A stretch of DNA of 64,000 bases from CALWOS01 sp963595735. GTDB taxonomy: Bacteria; Bacillota; Clostridia; Oscillospirales; Oscillospiraceae. Numbering within the stretch: position 1 is the stretch's first letter; each line of letters begins with the position of its first letter. The position numbers and the translations under genes are program-made. The stretch covers positions 1 to 64,000 of the forward strand of contig CAVBJJ010000005.1 in the NCBI GenBank assembly GCA_963595735.1. Reading direction: 5' to 3'. The notes under the pieces were generated by a model. That model did not search any database and was not told the origin of the DNA. It saw only the letters and a list, made by a program, of their open reading frames with translations. Shown here in pieces: positions 24,041 to 31,500 of this stretch.

Positions 24041-25504
24041 TTATTTTTTGCGCCGTTTGTCAAACAGCTGGGAACGGAAGGAGGCAATGCTGCCGATTCC
24101 GCCGGCTACCAGCAGCCCGCCGGCGGCGCAGTAGATCGGCCAGCCGCCGAGTGCTGTGGCTTTGACGGAGAGGGGCGCAGCGTCCTCATCCAGCTTGCCG
24201 TCCCGCCAGTTGGCAACGCCGCCGGTCTGGTCGGATTCTCCGGCCGGGTGCTGGAGCACGCTGTTGACCCAGTTTGCGTCATCCAGCTGCTTCATCAGAC
24301 CCTTGGACAGGATATAGACGCCGGCGCTGTTTTCCGAATACGAGACTTCCCCATCGGTGTCGGTATCCGGCGCGGCGGTGGTGGGTTGCTCCGTGGTTTT
24401 GGAAGGCTTGGTGGCGGAGGGCTTGGTATCCGTTGGCTTGCCGGTCTGGCCGCCGTTTTCCGGAGTGGTGCTTCCGCCCGCATTGCCGCCGTTGCTGGGG
24501 GCTCCGGGGTTCGTTCCGCCGTTCTGGTCGGGCTTGTTCTGCCCGCCGTCTCCGGGATCCTCGCCCTGGTTACCGTTGCTGTTTTTATCACCCACGGTAA
24601 CAGTGATGGAAATTTTGGCGCCGTTGTAATCGGCGGTGATCACGGCCTGTCCCTGACTTTTGGCGGTGAGATTGCCGTATTGATCCACCTCCACCACATC
24701 CGTCTGGTTGGAGCTCCAAACCAGATTGTCCCGCACATAGTCCTCCAGCAGGGAGTCCGCCGCGGTGACATTGACCGTGACCTGGTGGGTGCTGCCCAGC
24801 TTCATGTCCAGGTTCTGCTCATCGGAGCTGAGCACCGGGGTGCCGGAAAAGGTGACATAGATGCCGTATACATATTTGGCGGAGGCCGAGGTGTTGGCCT
24901 CGTCCGGGGTCAGCTGACCAAAGGTCAGCCGGAAGCGGTTGGCAGTGCTCATGCCGTTGAAGTTCGGCCCCTCGGCGCCCCATTCCCAGCTGTCCTCCAG
25001 CGCCATCATGGTCTCTACCCGCACAGCGCCGCTCCAGAGGTCGCCGCCGTCCTTGGCGCACAGATTTCCGTTTTCATCCGTGGCCAGATTGGGGAAATAA
25101 TAGCGGGGCGCATCCAGAAGGGCATACTTGTTAAAGGAGCGGTATGCGCCCGCGGTGTGATCCCGGGTGTAAAAGTCCAGGGAGTTGATGGAGCTGAGGT
25201 CTACTCCGGCGTACTGCAGCAGAGCCGAAAGGGAAAAGCCGCGGGCGGAGCAGATGGCAACGCGTCCATCGTGGGTGTAGCTGTAGGCCGATTGAAAGGT
25301 GGGCAGCGCGCCGCCGTAGGCATCGTCCAGATCGGACCAATGATAGGTGGCTTTACAGGTGTAGTCGGCGGGGTCGGTGCCGTAATAGCCGATATAGATG
25401 GAGATCTGGTCGGTCACGGAGTCTGCCGCCGCGCTGATGGCAAAGCCGGCGCACAACAGCGCCAGACAAAGCAGCAGCGCAAAGCATCGTTTCATGGGCT
25501 TCAT
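24041..25504 (-). CDS. Secreted Ig-like protein with C-terminal membrane anchor, uptake-operon component
   Basis: A 487-residue protein: signal peptide (1-27), an N-terminal globular domain (about 28-225), a Big_2-type Ig domain (about 227-305), a long Gly/Asn/Pro/Thr linker (310-390), and a C-terminal membrane helix (about 453-475) followed by KRRKK, so it is tail-anchored with the bulk outside. There is no LPxTG. The N-terminal domain has the order SDL, S-L-x-x-LL-x-x-x-G, a D within a strand, a YFPN turn and a TANRFRLTFG strand. That order recurs in the two giant LRR proteins upstream and loosely resembles oxidoreductase molybdopterin-binding-like folds. The start overlaps the binding-protein stop (ATGA). 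It could be a secondary receptor of the importer. Confidence 0.75.
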   Translation of the reverse strand: MKPMKRCFALLLCLALLCAGFAISAAADSVTDQISIYIGYYGTDPADYTCKATYHWSDLDDAYGGALPTFQSAYSYTHDGRVAICSARGFSLSALLQYAGVDLSSINSLDFYTRDHTAGAYRSFNKYALLDAPRYYFPNLATDENGNLCAKDGGDLWSGAVRVETMMALEDSWEWGAEGPNFNGMSTANRFRLTFGQLTPDEANTSASAKYVYGIYVTFSGTPVLSSDEQNLDMKLGSTHQVTVNVTAADSLLEDYVRDNLVWSSNQTDVVEVDQYGNLTAKSQGQAVITADYNGAKISITVTVGDKNSNGNQGEDPGDGGQNKPDQNGGTNPGAPSNGGNAGGSTTPENGGQTGKPTDTKPSATKPSKTTEQPTTAAPDTDTDGEVSYSENSAGVYILSKGLMKQLDDANWVNSVLQHPAGESDQTGGVANWRDGKLDEDAAPLSVKATALGGWPIYCAAGGLLVAGGIGSIASFRSQLFDKRRKK

Positions 25505-26604
25505 GCGGCGGCCTCCCCGCTTTCCTGGGCGGCGGCCTTGCCGGTGGAGTTTGCCAGCAGGGCGGTGACCTCGTCATCGGTCAGAGTATAATCCCAGAAC
25601 AGCTGGTAAAACTCCTTGGCGACTTCCGCCACATTGTAGTTATAGACCTCGGGATAGACCAGATTGCCCAGCCACCAGATGCCCAGCAGCATATTGATGG
25701 AGGGCGGCTCCGCCATCCAGTTATAGGGGGCGGCGGGGATCTCGTAGTAATCCCCGTTCTGCACGGCGCGCAGCTGGCTCCAGAGACTGTCCGTTGCCAT
25801 ATCGGCAAAGGGGCCGCCGGGACTCATGACGATCACATCCGGATCAAAATTGAACAGCTGCTCCATGTTGATGGTGGTGCCGCCCATGCGGTTGCTGATG
25901 GTATCGGTGTAAATGGCGTTTTCCGCGCCGATGATATCAATGACCTGTGCCTGCACAGAACCGGCGGCGTTGGTGTTCAAACCGGTGGTGCCGGTGGTGT
26001 ACATCACGGTGCGCCGCTGTTCATCGGAAATGCCGGCGGCATTTTTCTCCGCCATTTCCAGACTGCGGTCGGCAAAGGCGGCCAGAGCTTCGCCCCGGTC
26101 GGCTTTGTCCGAAAGGAGCTTACCCAGGGTGCGGTAGGCCTCCGCCATATGGGGCAGATCGGCCTCGATAAAAATGGCCGGAATACCGGTGCGCTTTTGC
26201 AGCGCGTCCAGGTTGGAACCGGTGTCATCCCGCTTGTCGCCCATGTCGATGATCAGTTGGGGCGAGGCGGAAAGCAGGGATTCCAGATTCAGCGTGCTTT
26301 TGCCGCCGTACATCTGCCCAAAGGTGGGCAGGCGCAGCAGGTTTTCCGGCAGGTATTTTGCCTGGGTGCTGCTGGGGGTGCTGCTGACGCCAACCAGATA
26401 CTCCGGCGCGATGGTGGCCAGGATCATGGTGGAAAGCGAGCCGCTTGGGGCGATGGCGGTGATGGTTTTGGGGATCTCCACCTCACGGCCGCAGGAATCG
26501 GTGAACGAGACCGTTTCGCCCTGCTGCTTCGGCGGGGATTTGCTGCAGCCGACCAGCCCCACAAGAAGCACGGCGGCAAGTAGGATCGCGGCGATTCGTT
26601 TCAT
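25501..26604 (-). CDS. ABC transporter substrate-binding lipoprotein (FhuD/BtuF type)
   Basis: A 367-residue lipoprotein (lipobox LVGC, Cys20) of the cluster-III binding proteins that serve metal-chelate importers such as siderophore, haem or cobamide systems. The mature part begins with the typical SFTDSCGREVEIP strand, has two lobes joined by a long helix (about 175-205), and carries the characteristic MAEPPSINMLLGIWWLGNLVYPE-like region near the C terminus. The ATG at 26604 lies five bases after AAAGGAG; the GTG at 26610 overlaps that site. Its stop overlaps the next gene's start. The ligand cannot be decided from sequence; molybdate-type members of this family share the same C-terminal motif. 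Confidence 0.88.
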   Translation of the reverse strand: MKRIAAILLAAVLLVGLVGCSKSPPKQQGETVSFTDSCGREVEIPKTITAIAPSGSLSTMILATIAPEYLVGVSSTPSSTQAKYLPENLLRLPTFGQMYGGKSTLNLESLLSASPQLIIDMGDKRDDTGSNLDALQKRTGIPAIFIEADLPHMAEAYRTLGKLLSDKADRGEALAAFADRSLEMAEKNAAGISDEQRRTVMYTTGTTGLNTNAAGSVQAQVIDIIGAENAIYTDTISNRMGGTTINMEQLFNFDPDVIVMSPGGPFADMATDSLWSQLRAVQNGDYYEIPAAPYNWMAEPPSINMLLGIWWLGNLVYPEVYNYNVAEVAKEFYQLFWDYTLTDDEVTALLANSTGKAAAQESGEAAA

Positions 26605-26606
26605 AG

Positions 26607-27398
26607 TCACTCCTTTTCTTCCGAAAGCTTTCCCGGCAGACAGACGGAGACCGTCCGCCCTGCGAAAGACAGCGTCTGCAAAGAAAGCGGGGTGCGATAC
26701 AGCTGTGAGAGGGCGGCTTCCGTCAACTGCGCCGGCGGTGTGTCGATCAGCACCTTTCCCTCGTACAAGGCCAGGACCCGGCTGGCAAACAGGCTGGCCT
26801 GATCCGGGTGATGGGTGGAAAACAGGATCGTGTAGCCCTGCTCCGAGAGCGCCATGACCCGATCCATGACCTGGAACTGGTTTTTCAGATCCAGGCTGGC
26901 GGTGGGCTCGTCCATGATCAGGGTCTGGGCGTCCTGCGCCAGGGCGCGCGCCAGCAGCACCAGCTGCCGTTCGCCGCCGCTGAGGCGGGCATAGCCCCGA
27001 TGGGACAGATGGCCGATGCCCAGCTCATCCAGCAACTGCTGGGCGTGATCCTCCTGCGCCCGATTGGGCGCCTGCAAAAGCCCCAGCTGCCCGGTCAGCC
27101 CCATGAGCACCACATCCCGCACGCAGTAGTTAAAGGTGGGGGAGGTGCTTTGGGGGATATAGGCGATGCGGCGCGCCAGCGCCTGGGGCGTGAGAGAGGC
27201 GGTGTTGTCGTCGTCCAGGGTGATGGTGCCGGAGTAGTTTTCGATCAGCCGCAGGATGCAGCGGAAAAAGGTGGTTTTGCCGCAGCCGTTGGGGCCGAGC
27301 AGGGCGATGCGCTCCCCCACATCCGCGGAAAAGCTGACGCCCCGCAGGATCGGCCGTGTGCCGTAGCTGAAGCAGAGATTATCGATCGACAGGCGCAT
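26607..27398 (-). CDS. ABC transporter ATP-binding protein (FecE/BtuD type)
   Basis: A 263-residue ATPase that powers the metal-chelate importer from the cytoplasmic side. It has Walker A GPNGCGKTT (35-43), the Q-loop around YIPQST, the signature LSGGERQL, Walker B TLIMDEPTASLD and the switch His in STHHPDQA. All catalytic residues are present. Its start lies 20 bp inside the permease gene, and its stop sits two bases before the binding-protein ATG, so the three transporter genes are probably translationally coupled. Confidence 0.93.
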   Translation of the reverse strand: MRLSIDNLCFSYGTRPILRGVSFSADVGERIALLGPNGCGKTTFFRCILRLIENYSGTITLDDDNTASLTPQALARRIAYIPQSTSPTFNYCVRDVVLMGLTGQLGLLQAPNRAQEDHAQQLLDELGIGHLSHRGYARLSGGERQLVLLARALAQDAQTLIMDEPTASLDLKNQFQVMDRVMALSEQGYTILFSTHHPDQASLFASRVLALYEGKVLIDTPPAQLTEAALSQLYRTPLSLQTLSFAGRTVSVCLPGKLSEEKE

Positions 27399-28374
27399 AT
27401 TCCCGCTCTCCTTTCGTAATGAGAAGAATAAAAATCGGCGCGCCGATAAAAGAGGTCAGAATACCGATGGGGATCTCCGCTGTGGCGGCGACCCGCGCCA
27501 CATCATCCACCGCGATCAAAAACGCCGCGCCCAGCAGGGCGGAGGCGGGGATGACCCGGCGGTAGTCATAGCCAAACAGGATCCGCACAAAATGGGGGAT
27601 CACCAGACCGATCCAGCCGATCATGCCGGAGATAGCAACGCTGGCAGAGGTCATCAGCGTGGCGGCCAGGATCACGGCCAGCCGAAGCCGGTTGGTGTTC
27701 ACGCCCATGCTGCGTGCCTCGTCCTCGCCCATGGTCAGCAGATTCAGCCGCCAGCGGAGCAGGAACAGCACGACCAGCCCCGCGCCGATGGGCACGGCGG
27801 CAAAGCGCACATCTGCGCCCCGGATGGAGGAGAGACTGCCCATGAGCCAATAGGTGATGGCCGGCAGGGTGGAGTCCGTGTCCGCGACCAGCTTGATGAA
27901 AGAGGTTCCGCCGGTGAACAGGGCGCTGACCACGATACCGGCCAGCACCAGAGAAAGGCTGCGATCGCCCCGGCCGCGGCGGCCGATGAATCCCGCCAGC
28001 GCCACGGCCAGCAGGCCAAACACAAAGGCGGAAAGGGTGATGCCCCAATACTGGAACGCGCACAGGATCGCCAGCGCCGCGCCAAAGCCGGCGCCGGAGG
28101 CCGCGCCCAGCAGATCGGGCGAGACCATGGGGTTTCGGAAGCAGCCCTGATAGGAAGCGCCGGCGGTGGAAAGCGCCGCGCCCACCAGCGCTGCGGCCAG
28201 AATACGGGGCAGGCGGATCTTTGCCAGCACAAGGAAATACCGGTACTGCGCCTCCAGGGCGGAGGTGCCGGGCGCGGCCTGATAGCGTCCCAGGAAAAGG
28301 GAGACCACCAGCGCCAGACAGAACAGGCCGATCAGCAGCACCCAGGCGCGAATATGTCGTTTTTGTTGTTTCAT
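27379..28374 (-). CDS. FecCD-family ABC transporter permease
   Basis: A 331-residue polytopic membrane protein, usual length for BtuC/FhuB-type permeases with about ten helices. It shows the hallmark RLPRILAAALVGAALSTAGASYQGCFRNPMVSPDLLGAASGAG-type region (about 53-96) that follows the first helix, and the cytoplasmic coupling segment GMIGWIGLVIPHFVR (about 248-262). It probably works as a homodimer with the ATPase encoded next. It is the first gene of the seven-gene operon, with 222 bp of non-coding DNA upstream in which I see no cobalamin riboswitch and no convincing promoter. Confidence 0.92.
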   Translation of the reverse strand: MKQQKRHIRAWVLLIGLFCLALVVSLFLGRYQAAPGTSALEAQYRYFLVLAKIRLPRILAAALVGAALSTAGASYQGCFRNPMVSPDLLGAASGAGFGAALAILCAFQYWGITLSAFVFGLLAVALAGFIGRRGRGDRSLSLVLAGIVVSALFTGGTSFIKLVADTDSTLPAITYWLMGSLSSIRGADVRFAAVPIGAGLVVLFLLRWRLNLLTMGEDEARSMGVNTNRLRLAVILAATLMTSASVAISGMIGWIGLVIPHFVRILFGYDYRRVIPASALLGAAFLIAVDDVARVAATAEIPIGILTSFIGAPIFILLITKGEREYAPVDR

Positions 28375-28470
28375 AAATCGAATCCTCTCAAGCGTATGAG
28401 ATCGGTTTTGTCAAATGCCCTTGATTCAGGTACAAGGCGGCACTGCGCAGCCTCCGGAAAAATCCGAAAA

Positions 28471-28506
28471 ACCGGAAAACCGGGGGCTGGGCGCTGCGGC
28501 CCTGGA
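28471..28506. repeat. Short GC-rich block resembling one at 1777-1810
   Basis: CCGGAAAACCGG followed by GGGCTGGGCGC and GGCCCTGGAG closely resembles the leader of the subtilase gene, where CCGGAAACCGGG, CTGGGGCGC and GCCCTTGGAG occur in the same order. Both copies can form small hairpins. Function unknown. Confidence 0.35.
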
Positions 28507-28515
28507 GTGGCACAC

Positions 28516-28554
28516 AGCCGGAAGCCGCTTTTTAGGGCGACTTCCGGCTTTTTT
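28516..28554 (+). terminator. Hairpin with T-tract pointing against the flanking genes
   Basis: AGCCGGAAG (28516-28524) pairs with CTTCCGGCT (28541-28549), extended by three pairs after one mismatch, and six Ts follow on the plus strand. The genes on both sides are on the minus strand, where no T-run follows, so this stem is oriented to stop antisense transcription. Apart from this and the short GC-rich block, I see nothing in 28375-28596. Confidence 0.5.
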
Positions 28555-28596
28555 GCCAGGGGTATTTATAAGATGATGCCTTGCATCAAATGTCGC

Positions 28597-31500
28597 TTAC
28601 TTGCTGCTGTTGGCGTTGCGGAACAGGAAGGTGACGATCTGTGCACGGGTGCAGTTCTCGTCGGGAGAGAAGTGGTTGGCATCGGTGCCGGAGGTGATCT
28701 TCTTCTCCACGGCCCAGGCAACGGCCTTGGCGTAGTAAGCATCGTCCTTCACATCGGCGAAGGGATTCTCCGCAGTGGCTGCGGGGGACTTGGCGGCACG
28801 CCACAGGAAGGTGGCGACCTGGGCGCGGGTGCAAACGGCTTCCGGCTCAAAGGTGGTGTCGGTGGTGCCGGTGGTGATCTTGTTCTCCACCGCCCAGGCG
28901 ACAGCCTTGGCATAGTAAGCATCCGCCTTCACATCGGTGAACGCAACATTTGCAGTGCTCTCGGGAGAGCCGGCGGCACGCCACAGGAAGGTAACGACTT
29001 GGGCGCGGGTGCAGTTCTCATCGGGAGAGAAGGTGGTGGAAGAGGTACCGGTGGTGATGTTCTGCTTCACCGCCCAATCCACGGCGTCTGCATAGTAGCT
29101 GTTCTTGGGAACATCCGTGAAGTCCTTAGGAGTGGGAACCACGATGGTGGTGCCACCGCCGTTGCCGCCGTTACCACCGCTGTTCTTGGCCTGGACAACG
29201 GTGATGCTGACAACTTCGTTCAGCAGACGCTGACCGCGGCAGAACTTGGCGCTATCGTCGTTGAAGTCGGTCATTGCGGTGTACTCATCGGCGTTCAGAC
29301 CGAAAGCAAAGCGCAGCTTGCCGCTGTTCGTGGCAGACTGGGCAACGCGATCCAGCGCGGCCTGGTCGTTGGCGTCGTCATCGCCGATCGTGCCGGTATC
29401 CCAGGTCAGAGCCAGGATCGGATCCACATCCACGGCGCCGGAGGTGTCGCGCGTGCCGGCAACGCTCTGGGCGTTGGGGAAGAAGCTGCTGTGCTTCTGC
29501 AGCTCATCATAGGTGACGGTGTAGGTGGCGTCATCGCTGGCCTTCACGACCAGGCTGTCGCCGGAGCCGAAGCTCTCGCCGTCCAGCAGCTGGTTCAGGG
29601 TGACATACTCGGTGGCGGCCATGACGGACCAGCCCTGCTTGCTGATGTACTGATAACCCTGGGTACCCTTGTTGGCCTTGGCCATGGTCTCCAGATCGCT
29701 GGTGGTGTAGCTGGCAACGGTCTTTTCGGTGCCGTTCTCGCCGGCCTTGGTGTTGATGGTCATGACCGGGGTCTTGTCGCCGGTGTTGCCGCCATTGCCG
29801 CCGCTCTTGGCGTGGACAACGGTCAGGCTCTGGACGCGCTGCAGCAGACGATAGCCGCTGCAGAAGGTGCTTTCCTTGTCGTTTTCTTCGCAGTTGTCGG
29901 TCATGGCGTTGTAGGACTCGGCATCCAGACCGCAGGCAAAGCGCAGGTTGGTGGACTTGTAAGCAGTTCTGGCAACGCGGTTTACAGCTGCCTGGTCATT
30001 GTTGTCGCCCTCCTCAATGGGGCTGGTGTTCCAGCTCAGCGCCAGAACAGCGCTGGCATCCTGGGGATTTGTAGTAGTCCGGTTGTCTTTCTTCTCGTTC
30101 TTGCTCTGGGCATCGGGGAAGAAGCTGCTGGCCTTCTGCAGATCCTCATAGGTGATAGTAAAGACATAGTCATCGGAAGTGATGACCAGCTTGTCGCCGG
30201 GGCCGAAGCTCTCGCCGCCCAGCAGCTGGGTCAGGGGGACATACTCGGTGGTGGCCATAACAGCCCAGCCGCGCATACCGACATACTGATAACCCTTGGT
30301 GTCATTCTGTGCCAGAGACTCCAGGTCGCTCAGGCTGTAGTTGGCAACAGTCTTCTCAGCGCCATTGTCGCCGGTCTTGGTGTTGACGGTGATCACAGTG
30401 GGCAGCATGGCTTTCAGAGAGGCCATACGCTCGACACTGGGGTTGCCGTTATCCTTTGCGGCATAGTTGAAGTTCAGAGTCGTGCTCTGCTCCATGGTGT
30501 AGGTGGCAAAGCCGTCCTCGTCGGCCGCACCGCCGCCGCCGCAGTTACCGCCGCAGCCGCCGCCACTGGCCTTGGCCTTGAAGGTGTAGACCTTGAGGCC
30601 GTTCTCGCCCTCAGTGGTGTTCAGCCAGATGTAGGTCATCTCGTCCGTGGCCTTGTCCTCATTGTCGGAAACGCTGGCGCCCAGATCAATGAAGCAGGTG
30701 TCAAACTCGTTGCGGAAGAAGAATTCCTCCGGCTGGTTGGCGTTGACAGTGACCTTGAAGCCGTTGTACCAACCGGCGGAGTAGAAGGACAGAGGCTCGG
30801 TGCTGCTGATAGAGTCGCCCAGGGTGACGGTCTTCAGATTCAGGCACTCATAGAAGGTACCCTTGGGAACGGAGGTCACGCCGATGTTGTCGGGGAAGGT
30901 GACCGTGGTCAGATCCTCGCAGTCAGCGAAGACAAAGTTACCCATGTTTTTCAGACCGGTGGGCAGGGTGATTTCCTTCAGATCCAGGCAGTTGCGGAAA
31001 GCATAGCCGCCGATGGTGGTAACGCTGTTGGGAATGGTCAGGTTCTCCATGCCGGCGCAGTAGGCCAGAGCAAACTCGTTGATGGTCTGCAGGCTCTCGG
31101 GCAGGGTGACATTCTTCATGCTGGTGCAGTAGTAGAACATATAACGACCCAGCTCGGTAGCACCGTCTGCGATGGTGACATCGGTCAGGTCACGGCAGTT
31201 CATGAACGCGCCGGTGCCGCTCTTGGTCTGGGCAGGGATGGTGAGCTTCTGGAACTTCGCGCCATAGAAGGCGTAGTTGCCGATGTACTCGACCTTGTTC
31301 AGGTCAATGGTGGTCAGACCGGTGCGCTCGAAAGCACTCTCGCCGATGGTCTTGACGGAATCGGGGAAGTTGATATCGGTCAGTGCCGAGCAGGCCCAGA
31401 AGGCCTTCTCGGGGATGGCGGTCACGCCGTCCTGCACTTCGACTGTCTTGAGGTTGGTGCTGATGTCAAAGACATAGGAACCGTACTCCACGCCGGCCAG

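Noticed and set aside
28375..28596. Cobalamin or other riboswitch upstream of the importer operon
   Set aside because: I looked on the minus strand for B12-box-like conserved blocks and found none. The GC-rich block there resembles the subtilase leader instead.
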